Source: Acinetobacter genomosp. 15BJ
Lineage (GTDB): Bacteria; Pseudomonadota; Gammaproteobacteria; Pseudomonadales; Moraxellaceae
DNA: 64,000 nucleotides
Direction: 5' to 3'
NCBI RefSeq assembly: GCF_000400715.1
Contig: NZ_KE007351.1
Location: 186,001 to 250,000 of the forward strand
A model generated the notes under the pieces. The model had not been told where the DNA came from. It worked only from the letters and a program-made list of their open reading frames with translations, and made no database searches. Made by a program: the position numbers and the translations under genes. Shown here in pieces: positions 49,029 through 58,483 of the stretch. How positions within the stretch are numbered: the first letter of the stretch is position 1; every line of letters starts with the position of its first letter.

Positions 49029-50522
49029 TCATAAAATCAATCCGTTTGACGATAATTCAACCGCTTTGATCACTGCGCGAGCTTTTATTTGGGTTTCATT
49101 CCATTCAGATTCAGGATTTGAGTCTGCAACCAGCCCCGCTCCTGCTTGTACATAGACCTTTTTATCACGAATTACACAGGTACGAATCGCAATCGACATG
49201 TCCATTTCACCATGCCAGCCTAAATATCCAACAGCACCACCAAATACCCCACGTTTCACCGGCTCAACTTCGTCAATAATTTCCATGGCACGAATTTTTG
49301 GCGCACCTGAAAGTGTCCCTGCTGGGAATGTTGCCTTAAACACATCCAAAGCATCGACATCGTCACGGACTTCACCTTGTACATTGGAGACAATATGCAT
49401 GACATGTGAATAACGTTCGATCACCATACGGTCAGTGACTTGCACTTTCCCGATTTTAGATACACGTCCCACATCATTACGACCAAGGTCAATCAGCATC
49501 AGATGTTCAGCAATCTCTTTTTCATCTGCCAATAAATCTTGCTCTAAAGCGAGATCCTCTTCTTTGGTTTTACCACGCGGGCGCGTACCTGCCAAAGGGC
49601 GTACGGTTGCAATGCCATTTTCTAAGCGAGAAAGAATTTCTGGTGATGAACCCACAATATGGAACGGCTTTTGATCCGTTAAGGTCTGCCCTTGTACCAA
49701 GAATAAATACGGCGATGGATTTAAATGGCGGAGTGCACGATAGACCTGCAATGCCTCACCATCAAAATCAGACACCATACGTTGCCCAGGCACCACCTGC
49801 ATCACATCACCTGCACGGATATATTCTTTGACCTTTTCAACCGTTTCAAGGAATTTTGCTTTGCCTGTGATCGATTCAAAATGGGGTGCAGTATGTGGTT
49901 TCGCCTGCAAGCTGACGGGTATTGCAAGTAATTGCTCAAGCTGATCCAGCTTTTGCTGAGCTTGAGCATAAGCATCAGGCTGATTCACATCGGCATGATG
50001 AATTAAAAACAAGGTATCTTTTAAATTATCAAACACAATCACGGTTTGAGAGAGCATCAACCAAAGGTCAGGTAACGTTACAGGATCAGCAGCAGGCACA
50101 TTTTTCAGTTTTGGTTCAATATAACGCACAGCGTCATAGCCCAAATAGCCCACCAATCCCCCAGTAAAGCTTGGAAGATCAGGTAATTCGACTTGAGTGG
50201 GGACTTTAAACTGGCTTTGAAACTCACGGATATAGTCAAAAGGATCAGCACAATCCTGCTGAACCACAGTACCATCCGCCTGTTGAATGGTTAAGACACC
50301 TGCATTGCATGAAAAAACAGTAGACTCACCCAAGCCGATCATCGAATAACGCGCCCAGTTTTCCCCACCTTCAACAGACTCAAATAGATAAGCTTGTTTT
50401 TGTTGTTTAAAACGTGCAAAAACAGAAAGTGGTGTTTCGGTATCCGCTAAACGTTGGCGATAAACAGGAATGGTGTTATAGCCTGCTGCTTTTAATTGTT
50501 CAAATTGTACTAACGTGGTCAT
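49029..50522 (-). CDS. trpE: Anthranilate synthase component I TrpE
   Basis: Converts chorismate plus ammonia (from the TrpG glutaminase) to anthranilate, the first step of tryptophan synthesis. The 497 residues have an N-terminal regulatory domain with the tryptophan-binding LFESVEGGENWARYS segment (about 48-62) and a C-terminal chorismate-binding domain with FPAGTLSGAPKIRAMEIIDE (about 405-424) and AGAGLVADSNPESEW (about 462-476). No trpG or trpDC neighbour is present here, matching the split trp genes of Acinetobacter. It follows gph on the same strand after about 110 bases. Confidence 0.96.
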   Translation of the reverse strand: MTTLVQFEQLKAAGYNTIPVYRQRLADTETPLSVFARFKQQKQAYLFESVEGGENWARYSMIGLGESTVFSCNAGVLTIQQADGTVVQQDCADPFDYIREFQSQFKVPTQVELPDLPSFTGGLVGYLGYDAVRYIEPKLKNVPAADPVTLPDLWLMLSQTVIVFDNLKDTLFLIHHADVNQPDAYAQAQQKLDQLEQLLAIPVSLQAKPHTAPHFESITGKAKFLETVEKVKEYIRAGDVMQVVPGQRMVSDFDGEALQVYRALRHLNPSPYLFLVQGQTLTDQKPFHIVGSSPEILSRLENGIATVRPLAGTRPRGKTKEEDLALEQDLLADEKEIAEHLMLIDLGRNDVGRVSKIGKVQVTDRMVIERYSHVMHIVSNVQGEVRDDVDALDVFKATFPAGTLSGAPKIRAMEIIDEVEPVKRGVFGGAVGYLGWHGEMDMSIAIRTCVIRDKKVYVQAGAGLVADSNPESEWNETQIKARAVIKAVELSSNGLIL

Positions 50523-50631
50523 GAATCTTCTCTATGGTTTTAATTTCTGTGCGTTTTTTCTTTAGTGCTATCTCAAGCCCGCCATCGAAAAACCATAACC
50601 ATCTTCATGCCTATCTCCTTATTCAATCTGC

Positions 50632-51297
50632 TTAAACCAATTCCACCAAACGATCGACCACTTGTTGTGGCTGGCAGTCATAGATACTTTCTCCATGATT
50701 ATAGCCATAGCTGACCACAATACAATCAATACCTGCGCGTCTTGCCGCTTCAACATCATTACTTGAATCACCAATCATCAATGTCGCTGACGTTGTCGTA
50801 TTCTGTGCTTGCACGCAATGCAACAATGGCAAGGGATGTGGTTTACGTTCAGCTAAACTATCACCACCAATCACCATTTTAAAATAAGGACTCAATTGCA
50901 GAATATCCAAAATGCCTTTCGCTAAATGTTCAGGCTTGTTGGTTACGCATGCCATGGCAATATCATGATTTTGACAATAGTCTAAAAAAGGCAAGACCCC
51001 TTCATAGACTTGAGTATGTACACATAATTCTTTTGCATAGGTTTCAACAAAGGTATTTAGTAATTGTTCTTGCTGCTGCGCACGAACGTGCCCAAACAGG
51101 TGTTCCAACACAGCCTCACATAGTTTAGCTGCACCCTTTCCAACCCAAACCCTAACTTGCGCTTCAGTCACCATGGGCATACTGAGTTTTTCCAAGCTTA
51201 GATTCATCGCACGGTATAGATCGGCAGCGGAATCTACAAGTGTTCCATCCAGATCAAATAAGATCAGACTACGGCTTTGCAACTGAGCAACAGACAT
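50632..51297 (-). CDS. gph: Phosphoglycolate phosphatase (HAD family)
   Basis: 222 residues. Haloacid-dehalogenase-type phosphatase with motif I DLDGTLVDS (about 15-23; nucleophile D15), motif II TNKP (about 119), motif III Lys in ERKPHPLPLL (about 150), and motif IV GDSSNDVEAARRAG (about 175-188). A Gph role (2-phosphoglycolate to glycolate) is supported by the cap type and by its position next to trpE, as in Pseudomonas. I chose the ATG at 51297; an in-frame start 31 codons upstream would reach into the FHA gene and across its terminator. Confidence 0.88.
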   Translation of the reverse strand: MSVAQLQSRSLILFDLDGTLVDSAADLYRAMNLSLEKLSMPMVTEAQVRVWVGKGAAKLCEAVLEHLFGHVRAQQQEQLLNTFVETYAKELCVHTQVYEGVLPFLDYCQNHDIAMACVTNKPEHLAKGILDILQLSPYFKMVIGGDSLAERKPHPLPLLHCVQAQNTTTSATLMIGDSSNDVEAARRAGIDCIVVSYGYNHGESIYDCQPQQVVDRLVELV

Positions 51298-51312
51298 ATA
51301 TTTCGACTCAAA

Positions 51313-51346
51313 AAATGAAAAAGGCACACCAACGTGGGCATGCCTT
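51313..51346 (-). terminator. Terminator of the FHA gene
   Basis: Outer stem AAGGCA (51321-51326) / TGCCTT (51341-51346) with inner CACC/GGTG-type pairing, followed on the minus strand by TTTCATTTTTT. It separates the FHA gene from gph. Confidence 0.75.
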
Positions 51347-51367
51347 GATTGTAAAAGCTTCGCCCGA

Positions 51368-51985
51368 CTATTTAAAGAACAGCCAAGCAATCACCGCTAA
51401 AATGATCAGTACAACAATTGAAATCAAACCTACCGAAGCATTTTTTTGTTGCTCTTTTTCCTGAGCAACACGTGAAACAGGTTCATCAATTACAACAGGC
51501 TGTGGCTCAGGAACCGCCTGAACACTCACACCTTCTGGAATTGGAGCAGGTTTTGGAATACCTACCTGTTGCGGCATACCATCACGACTGATCGGTGTTT
51601 CAACTGCTCGCTCAGCAATGCTTGGCATACCTTGATCATGTGATGCAGTCGTCACAGGCTCAATCTCAATTTCAGGTAATTCAATCTCAGCTGTCGCTGG
51701 CGCAAGTACAGAGAATACAAAGCTGGCAAATTGCACAATATCGCCATCATGTAATTCGGTTTCCTGCTCAACACGTACATCGTTGATAAATGTACCATTT
51801 GACGAATTGAGATCTTGCACCCAAAGTTGCTTATCTTTTAACAATAAAGCTGCATGACGACGCGAGATATCCGCAGATTGCAATAAAATATCGGCATCTT
51901 GGTGTCGCCCCACCAACATGTCGCGTTCGATATTCAGCTCTTGCCCCGTAAATTCACCTGTAATGGCTTGTAATTTCCAAGTCAT
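51368..51985 (-). CDS. FHA-domain protein with C-terminal membrane anchor
   Basis: 205 residues. The N-terminal forkhead-associated domain (about 20-95), which binds phosphothreonine, shows the core motifs: MLVGRHQDADILL, SADISRRHAALLL, and LNSSNGTFINDVRV. A Pro/Val/Glu-rich linker (about 95-180) leads to one hydrophobic helix (about 183-202) ending in Lys. The topology is therefore tail-anchored, with the FHA domain in the cytoplasm. It follows gspD after 63 bases on the same strand with no clear terminator between, so a link to the secretion genes is possible. No kinase gene is adjacent. Confidence 0.85.
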   Translation of the reverse strand: MTWKLQAITGEFTGQELNIERDMLVGRHQDADILLQSADISRRHAALLLKDKQLWVQDLNSSNGTFINDVRVEQETELHDGDIVQFASFVFSVLAPATAEIELPEIEIEPVTTASHDQGMPSIAERAVETPISRDGMPQQVGIPKPAPIPEGVSVQAVPEPQPVVIDEPVSRVAQEKEQQKNASVGLISIVVLIILAVIAWLFFK

Positions 51986-52048
51986 AGATGCATATCCTTA
52001 TATAATTTCTTGCAATCATAACATTGTGACATAAGCGCTTCTGTGCAT

Positions 52049-54331
52049 CTACTGTGAAGACGCTGGACGGATTGTTGTCGTCGTCACTGTGTTTTTACTG
52101 CGCTCTGTTTCCTTCACAGGTAACTGTACTGTTTTCTGCTGTACCTGAGGTTCTTCAATCGCAACTGGTGTCGTCACTACCACCGTTTTTTTAGCTTGGG
52201 TCGCTGTTGGAACCTTCTGATAAGGAGAATTCACGACTGGTGCTTGCGGGTTATATATATCTGCAACATTTTCCGGCAATTTGGCAAAGTTGCCATTTTT
52301 ATCCATTGAAAGTTGCAAACTATAAAGCTGGTTATAACGTTGTTGAGAAATACGGCGTACATCATTGGCATCGCCAACAATCGTCGGATGGATAAACACC
52401 AATAGATTACGTTTGATATTACTACGCGCATCGGCACGGAATAAACGCCCAAGATAAGGAATACCACTCAGCCCAGGAATACCTTGACGCGATAATGACG
52501 TATTATCTGCAATCAAGCCTCCCAACACCACTGTTTGTCCATGTTCCGCAAGTACAGCGGTTTTAATGGCGCGCTTATTGGTGACCAAGTCTGTTGCCTG
52601 ACCTTTGTTGTTTTGGACATCCGAAACTTCCTGTTCAACCTCAAGGCGAACCGTACCATTGTCACCAATATGTGGAATCACTTTTAGCGTGACACCCACA
52701 TCCTTACGCTCAACCGTAGTATAAGGATTGACTGTACCCGAAGTTCCCGTCGATACCGAACCCGTCACAAAAGGAACGTTTTGACCTACGACAATATAAG
52801 CTTCTTCGTTATCCATCGTCACAATCGACGGTGTAGACAAGAAGTTGGATTTGGTATTGGTTTTCAAGGCTTGGATCAGCGCACCATAGGCTTTACGTGA
52901 GTTTTCAAAATTACCAATCCCAAGTGTGGCGCCATTACCTTTATTGGCATCACCTGCAATCGCTGCAGCTGCGCCACTCGCCCCCCCCGTAGCATAACCT
53001 GCGGCAATGGATGCCAGACTCGCACCCACATTGCTAAAACTGAGCAAGCCAACACCACTGCTTAAATCACCCAAAGCCCACTGAATCCCCAGTTGATCTG
53101 CATCATCTCCTGAGACTTCAATAATTGCAGCTTCAATAAGTACCTGTTGACGGCGAATATCCAGCTGTTGAATAGCCGCTTCGACTTCGCGCATTAATTG
53201 TGGTTCAGCTTTGACCACCAATGCATTTTGCGTTGGGTCAGCAATAATACTAATACCTGCACCATTAAAGCTGGTGATACTGGAGTTTTGACTATTGCTT
53301 GAATTGCCGTTTAGATTAATTGAAGGCGTCGAAAAAGAAGAAGATGACGAACCAGTTGTCGAGCTTGAGTTTTGATTGTTCGAGATCAGGTTATTCATCG
53401 AGTTGGATCGGTTATTACTATTCGATGACGACGATGAAGACGACGCAGATTGCCCAGTTACCAGACCCTGTAAAATCTCAGCCAAGTTCTTGGCACTGGC
53501 ATATTTCAAGCGGAAGACTTTAAGCCCACCCAAACGATCTGCTGATGGGACATCCAGCATTTCAACCATTTGACGTAAACGTTTACGTGAATCTGGATCA
53601 CCCTTGATTAAAATACGGTTGGTTCGATTATCGGCAATAATACGCACCCGTGAACCAATAAAATCTTTTGAAGCACCGGTTGCACTCATGGTCTCCAATA
53701 AACCAATCACTTCTTCAGCTTGGCTCGACTGTAAACTAATCGCCTCAATATCATTTTGACCCGTGCCATCCAAATTACGCACGATATTTTCAAGCTGATA
53801 AATATTGGTTGCACGATCAGAAACAATTAGGGCATTGGTTCCTGCCACCGCTGCTAAATGCGCAAACTGTGGCATTAATGGACGTAAGGCTGGAATCAAG
53901 TCATTCGGATTGGTATTTTGCAGCCAAATCACTCGCGTTACGATTTGATCACCACCCGCACGACTACGTGCATCGTAAGGAATCCCAGAGTTCTTCGCAT
54001 TACTGTCAGGGACAAGTTTAACCGTGTTTCCTGAAGGAAGCGCCACCACACCATTGACATTGAGTACGCCTAGAAATAGGTCATACACCTCGTCCTTATT
54101 CAGAGGTTTGTTGGAAATAACCGTCACATTACCACGCACACGAGGGTCAACCGCAAAGTTCTTCCCTGTAATATCCGCAACTTCATTAATAAATGCGGTT
54201 AAGTCTGCATCACGTAGATTAATCTTCCATGTTTGTGCTTGCACATGAGTACTCACTGACGCAAGCAAAGGTGCTGCGGCAAGTAATGCCCAAAGTGGTC
54301 GTTGATGATTTAAAAAAGCCATAACCTGCAC
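52049..54331 (-). CDS. gspD: Type II secretion outer-membrane secretin GspD
   Basis: 760 residues. The signal peptide runs to about 32 (VQAQ). The N0-N1-N2-N3 periplasmic domains (about 35-375) are interrupted in N3 by a 60-residue Ser/Asn-rich stretch (295-354). The C-terminal secretin domain follows (about 380-690) with VPFVTGSVSTG and the signature VLGGLIADNTS. The tail (about 700-760) is Thr/Val/Gln-rich. It forms the multimeric channel through which folded exoproteins leave. GTG at 54331 has AGGA 4 bases upstream; an ATG three codons later is an alternative. It is third of gspN-gspC-gspD. Confidence 0.95.
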   Translation of the reverse strand: MQVMAFLNHQRPLWALLAAAPLLASVSTHVQAQTWKINLRDADLTAFINEVADITGKNFAVDPRVRGNVTVISNKPLNKDEVYDLFLGVLNVNGVVALPSGNTVKLVPDSNAKNSGIPYDARSRAGGDQIVTRVIWLQNTNPNDLIPALRPLMPQFAHLAAVAGTNALIVSDRATNIYQLENIVRNLDGTGQNDIEAISLQSSQAEEVIGLLETMSATGASKDFIGSRVRIIADNRTNRILIKGDPDSRKRLRQMVEMLDVPSADRLGGLKVFRLKYASAKNLAEILQGLVTGQSASSSSSSSNSNNRSNSMNNLISNNQNSSSTTGSSSSSFSTPSINLNGNSSNSQNSSITSFNGAGISIIADPTQNALVVKAEPQLMREVEAAIQQLDIRRQQVLIEAAIIEVSGDDADQLGIQWALGDLSSGVGLLSFSNVGASLASIAAGYATGGASGAAAAIAGDANKGNGATLGIGNFENSRKAYGALIQALKTNTKSNFLSTPSIVTMDNEEAYIVVGQNVPFVTGSVSTGTSGTVNPYTTVERKDVGVTLKVIPHIGDNGTVRLEVEQEVSDVQNNKGQATDLVTNKRAIKTAVLAEHGQTVVLGGLIADNTSLSRQGIPGLSGIPYLGRLFRADARSNIKRNLLVFIHPTIVGDANDVRRISQQRYNQLYSLQLSMDKNGNFAKLPENVADIYNPQAPVVNSPYQKVPTATQAKKTVVVTTPVAIEEPQVQQKTVQLPVKETERSKNTVTTTTIRPASSQ

Positions 54332-54362
54332 TTGTTCCTAACTGATGTGTGACGTGTGATCA

Positions 54363-55202
54363 CTAAAAACTTTGTTGTATGGTCATCACTTGATCACCAC
54401 GTTTTATTTCTATTTTGGCATGCCCTTCACGACGTACTTGCTCTAATAATTGTACTTCGTTGAGTCCCTGCCCGACGGTCTGACCATTGATCGATAGAAT
54501 ACGGTCACCCGAACGTAAACCCAAGGTATTTTTTAAATTCGATGGGGTCTTGTCTGATATTTCATAACCGTCCGCGCCGCCATTACTAACCCCCATATTT
54601 TTTAGGTATTGCTCGCGATTATCCTGCATTTGCTGGATCGCTTGACCTAAAGCCGATTGTGGTGAGTTTTGCGAGGGCGCAGCTGCTGCTGGCGCTACAT
54701 TGTTGGTGTTATTAAGCACAGGATTGATCGGTTGATATAAACCTTTGTCCAAGCCCTTAAATTTAACTTCTCGGGTTGCACCATTACCCTGTTTTAAAAC
54801 CACATGATCCCAATAAACTTCGGCCAGTTGATAGGACGTTGATCCTACCGTTTCACCAACACGATATCGTTCAGCGCTATCATTCAACTTAATCACTGCC
54901 GAAGACAAATAATTAGGCTGACCCAACAAGACACCTTGCAACTCCAGATTGACATTATCATCAGCCGAAGTTGCTGCAGGTTCATTGAATAACGCAAAAG
55001 AACTGATATTAGGGACTTGAGCTTGCTGCGAACCTAATTCAACTCGGTCAAACTGCATTGGTTGTGGTGGCGCAACCACCCACCAGAACAATGAAGCCAG
55101 TTTCCAACATAACCACAAAATCAGGAGTGCTAAAACCAGACCACTGAGCTTATCCAGTTTTTGCCAACGCAATTGTTGTATTTTTTGAGTGATTGCTTTC
55201 AT
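54363..55202 (-). CDS. gspC: Type II secretion protein GspC
   Basis: 279 residues. One inner-membrane helix (about 20-42), the HR domain that contacts GspD (about 80-160), a Pro/Asn/Ala-rich linker, and a C-terminal PDZ domain (about 195-279) with LKNTLGLRSGDRILSINGQTVG. GspC links the inner-membrane platform to the secretin and helps choose substrates. Its ATG overlaps the gspN stop (TAATG), so translation is coupled; gspD follows 31 bases later. Confidence 0.92.
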   Translation of the reverse strand: MKAITQKIQQLRWQKLDKLSGLVLALLILWLCWKLASLFWWVVAPPQPMQFDRVELGSQQAQVPNISSFALFNEPAATSADDNVNLELQGVLLGQPNYLSSAVIKLNDSAERYRVGETVGSTSYQLAEVYWDHVVLKQGNGATREVKFKGLDKGLYQPINPVLNNTNNVAPAAAAPSQNSPQSALGQAIQQMQDNREQYLKNMGVSNGGADGYEISDKTPSNLKNTLGLRSGDRILSINGQTVGQGLNEVQLLEQVRREGHAKIEIKRGDQVMTIQQSF

Positions 55203-55945
55203 TAGAAACCACCTTGCAACAAGGGTTGCCGTGAACTGATCACATAGGTGTCTAAGCCAGCTTTACCTTCATACGAGGGAATGTTTAACAACATGCGTTG
55301 AGTGAGTTGTACATCTAGCATCAGACTCGCATCTAAGCTTAGGTTTGCCATTTTCTGACTACGTTGATCACGCACATCAATTTGTAATTGCCCATTTTCA
55401 TCTTTGAGCTCAGCCACTAAAGACGGCATATTCATACGATCTTGTCGCTGACCAAAAGTATAGGCCAACGCACCACCGCCCCAATTCAATTGTCCTTCTA
55501 CCGCACTAAAGCCTTTCTCTTTTTGGTAATTCAATTGTACGTCTTTCAGCTGGATTGAGTTTTCAGGCCACTGCCAGTTGGCAAAATATTTTAATGTTTC
55601 AGGCGAGATTTTCCCTTGCAGGTCTTTAATCATGATTTTCTTGCTTAAACCGTAAGCAAAAACGCCATTGAACTGGGTATTACCACTATGGATATCGAGA
55701 TCTGCACCAACGCGCAGTAATAGCAAATCCAAAGGACGGGTTTTCCAATGCACTGAACCACGCAACTGACCACGTTGCCAGTCTGCTTGCCCCTGCCAAA
55801 TGTTGCCGCTGACATTATGTAATATTTGATTATCTTTTGAAAATTTCGCAATTAACCATGTTGCTGGAATTTGTAAAATAATAAAAATTAAAAATGCAAA
55901 AATGGCGAAAATCCACCATCTCCATTGCTTGGTTTTTTTCTTCAT
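55202..55945 (-). CDS. gspN: Type II secretion protein GspN
   Basis: 247 residues with one N-terminal membrane helix (about 9-32) and a beta-rich periplasmic domain carrying the GspN pattern NVSGNIWQGQADWQRGQLRGSVHW (about 48-71). GspN is an optional accessory protein of type II secretion whose exact role is unclear. I chose the ATG at 55945 with AAGGGTGG immediately upstream. Placing gspN before gspC and gspD is characteristic of Acinetobacter, where the remaining gsp genes are scattered. Confidence 0.88.
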   Translation of the reverse strand: MKKKTKQWRWWIFAIFAFLIFIILQIPATWLIAKFSKDNQILHNVSGNIWQGQADWQRGQLRGSVHWKTRPLDLLLLRVGADLDIHSGNTQFNGVFAYGLSKKIMIKDLQGKISPETLKYFANWQWPENSIQLKDVQLNYQKEKGFSAVEGQLNWGGGALAYTFGQRQDRMNMPSLVAELKDENGQLQIDVRDQRSQKMANLSLDASLMLDVQLTQRMLLNIPSYEGKAGLDTYVISSRQPLLQGGF

Positions 55946-56042
55946 TCCACCCTTACCAACATGCAAATATCATCCTTTTTGAGACAATCGCCCCCTGAAT
56001 GACATTATGCATACTTTTTCAACATCGCCAATTCTCTGATAT

Positions 56043-56068
56043 AAAAAAACCAAGCTTTTTAAGCCTGG
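56043..56068 (-). terminator. Terminator of the H-NS-family gene
   Basis: Eight-bp stem (one G-U pair) CCAAGCTT (56050-56057) / AAGCCTGG (56061-56068), loop of 3, then seven T on the minus strand. Confidence 0.88.
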
Positions 56069-56122
56069 CTTTTGATAAAGGATAAAGTCATCGTATGACA
56101 GAACGATGACTTCTAAACTTGC

Positions 56123-56449
56123 TTAGATTAAGAAATCTTCAAGTTTCGCACCTTTCTCTAATTCAGCAACTAACCAGCGTGGTTGTTTACCACGACCAGT
56201 CCAAGTTTCTTCAGCATTGCTTTTGTTACGGTAGCGCGGCTCTACTGCTTTACGCGTGGTTTTCTTACGCTTTTGCTCGCCTACTTCCAATAATTCTTCA
56301 ACACTGAAGCCAATTGCATCTGCAATTGCAATAATTTGATTATATGCATCTTCAATTGCTTGATCTTTTTTACTTGCAATTAAAGCTTCTGCTTCAGCTT
56401 GTAAACGTTTTAAATCTTCTACAGATAACTCGCTAATATCTGGTTTCAT
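56123..56449 (-). CDS. H-NS-family nucleoid-associated protein
   Basis: 108 residues. A helical N-terminal dimerisation part (about 1-60), then a Lys/Arg linker, then the C-terminal DNA-binding domain with TWTGRGKQPRW (about 83-93), the core that inserts into the minor groove of AT-rich DNA. It is a global silencer of horizontally acquired and surface genes; in Acinetobacter disruption of hns raises adherence and virulence traits. The ATG at 56449 has GGAG 8 bases upstream. It is monocistronic with a long AT-rich upstream region, in keeping with autoregulation. Confidence 0.9.
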   Translation of the reverse strand: MKPDISELSVEDLKRLQAEAEALIASKKDQAIEDAYNQIIAIADAIGFSVEELLEVGEQKRKKTTRKAVEPRYRNKSNAEETWTGRGKQPRWLVAELEKGAKLEDFLI

Positions 56450-56837
56450 TAGAACCACTCCGACTTAATAGGGGAAATATATCACTCAAAAATAAAATGA
56501 ATTTCAAATTCGATTCAATATTAATTTATAAATGATTAAATAATCAATATAAGATTACCCCACTTAATCATATATCAAGCACTAAATCGCATTTTATTTA
56601 CAATAAACCCCAAAAAAGCAGCCGTGTTATATAAAAACATATTTTATAAAAGTGAATAGGAGGCTAGCAGCAATACGATTTATATTAAATTACTCTTAAT
56701 TTTATCTAAAAAATTCTAATTTTATTGGGCTTATCAATGTTCAAATACACCAATCTCTCCGAAGCAGCGTATTTGAACCTTATTATATGAATTTACTATA
56801 TAATCAAAAAAAATAGACATAATCGTCTTTATAATAA
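56450..56837. promoter_or_regulatory. AT-rich region upstream of the H-NS-family gene
   Basis: 388 bases with no supported gene. It is very AT-rich, as expected for a site that H-NS binds itself. A perfect 10-bp inverted repeat, GTTCAAATAC (56739-56748) / GTATTTGAAC (56769-56778), has a 20-base loop containing CTCTCC. It sits about 60 bases past the thioesterase stop and has no T-run, so it is not a typical terminator. It could be a 3'-UTR structure or an operator. Confidence 0.45.
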
Positions 56838-57287
56838 TTAATGAGATATTAAAGAGTGATCCACACTTTGCTCTAACTGAATTATTTTCTGTCTAATCTC
56901 ATCAGGAATATTTAATTTCTTTGAGCTAGCCTTATCCACACAGACCATAACCGCCTCACCTGTCGCTACGGTTTGCTGTTGTGTCTCACTCCACAACACA
57001 TAATGCATACGGAAAGCGCTATTTCTTAACTCTTCGATACGCGCACCAATATGTAGCACGTCAGGGTAAAATACTGGACTTAAATATTTACATTGGCTTG
57101 ACGCAACGACTGTCAATATATCCTGATCAAAGATATTCAACGCCATTAAATAAGCAATTCGTGCACTCTCGATATAACGATAATACTGCACATTATTTAC
57201 ATGACCAAAAGCATCCATATCTCCCCAAGCAACCGTTTGCTTAAGTACAACCGGATAGACAGACAGTTCCTTCATATTTTTACTCAT
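56838..57287 (-). CDS. YbgC/4HBT-family acyl-CoA thioesterase
   Basis: 149 residues of the single hot-dog 4-hydroxybenzoyl-CoA thioesterase family. The catalytic motif is WGDMDAFGHVNNVQYYRY (about 21-38) with the active-site Asp D25. Likely hydrolyses short or aromatic acyl-CoA; substrate unknown. Its ATG overlaps the hemY stop (ATGA), so it is the last gene of the hem operon by translational coupling, although it has no clear role in haem synthesis. An in-frame ATG four codons later is an alternative. Confidence 0.87.
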   Translation of the reverse strand: MSKNMKELSVYPVVLKQTVAWGDMDAFGHVNNVQYYRYIESARIAYLMALNIFDQDILTVVASSQCKYLSPVFYPDVLHIGARIEELRNSAFRMHYVLWSETQQQTVATGEAVMVCVDKASSKKLNIPDEIRQKIIQLEQSVDHSLISH

Positions 57288-58477
57288 ATCTTAAAATTAA
57301 GAAAATTCACATCATTTTCAAATATTAAATTTAACTGCCTGATTAAATCAGGATTATCACCCAAAGTTGATTTAATCCTTAAATAGCTCATTAAAATATT
57401 ATCTGGATATAAAGTTAATAATTGCTCTGCTTCTGCCTGTCGTTGTGTTGCCACATAAATATGCCATTTTGCAAAGCTAAGCATCGGCACACTGGTGTAA
57501 CGCTGTTCAAGCTGCATAATGCGCTGCTCAACATAGGCATAATCTGGAATCTGCTTCAATAATTGTTGTTGGAACCACAGATAAAACACTTCTGGATCAA
57601 ACTGGTCTTGTAATAAATGCAAAGCCAGATCTTCATGCTGTAAACTCATTTCTGGCATACGTGCCAATAATTTCAACCAGAGTACTTTACTACTGTACGG
57701 ACGAGTTTGAATCTCATCCTGTAAAACCAGATAACGTTGTTGCAATGCAGCAAGATCATCCACAGAAGCCTGATCAAATCGTATAAGCAACTGCTGTAAC
57801 CATAAGTCACGATGTTCTGCATCTAACAAACCATATTGGGTTGTTTGCAAGAATAACCACGGTTCTTGTAACGCAAGTTTACCCCATAATGCAGTAATAC
57901 GTTGTTGATAAGCTGTTTCAATCTCAGTCAACCAAGGAGAAAGCTGATGTTGAGCAAGAAACTCTAGATGTGTCAGCGCTTTCTGTGTTTCTTGCCGCTC
58001 AAGATAAATATCGATGCGTTGTAATTCCGCCAGCTCAAATGCCATCGGTGCAGATTTTTCCAAACTCTGCAAGGCGGTTTCATAATCTCCATTTTTATAA
58101 TCAAATTGCGCATCAATAATATGATTGAGCAATCCTGACTGAGTATAAACACGCTCAATAAAGACTTGCTGATCTTTCGCCGCTTCCAACAACCAGACAA
58201 TGCCAAGCTGTTCATAAGGATGCAAATCTTTAAAATGAAGGATTGTTTCTTTTTTTCGCTGCTCGCGGGCAAAATAACGTTTACCGAATAACCAAGTCAA
58301 TTGTGCCAATAAACTGATCAGAATAAATAGTCCAATGAGTCCTAAAACACCTGTTTGAAATTGCCAATCTCGCCAATAGATATAGACATAGCCATTTCCA
58401 TAGCCATAACTCAATACAGAAAACAGTGCGAATAGCACCAAACTTGCAAGCACATAAATCAACAGTAAACGTTTCAT
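57284..58477 (-). CDS. hemY: HemY, TPR-containing inner-membrane protein
   Basis: 397 residues. Two N-terminal hydrophobic helices (about 3-20 and 40-62) are followed by the HemY_N-type segment and TPR-like helical repeats (about 110-390). HemY is linked to porphyrin metabolism by conserved gene order and phenotype; it is not the Bacillus protoporphyrinogen oxidase of the same name. It starts six bases after the hemX stop and overlaps the following thioesterase gene. Confidence 0.9.
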   Translation of the reverse strand: MKRLLLIYVLASLVLFALFSVLSYGYGNGYVYIYWRDWQFQTGVLGLIGLFILISLLAQLTWLFGKRYFAREQRKKETILHFKDLHPYEQLGIVWLLEAAKDQQVFIERVYTQSGLLNHIIDAQFDYKNGDYETALQSLEKSAPMAFELAELQRIDIYLERQETQKALTHLEFLAQHQLSPWLTEIETAYQQRITALWGKLALQEPWLFLQTTQYGLLDAEHRDLWLQQLLIRFDQASVDDLAALQQRYLVLQDEIQTRPYSSKVLWLKLLARMPEMSLQHEDLALHLLQDQFDPEVFYLWFQQQLLKQIPDYAYVEQRIMQLEQRYTSVPMLSFAKWHIYVATQRQAEAEQLLTLYPDNILMSYLRIKSTLGDNPDLIRQLNLIFENDVNFLNFKI

Positions 58478-58483
58478 AATGCC

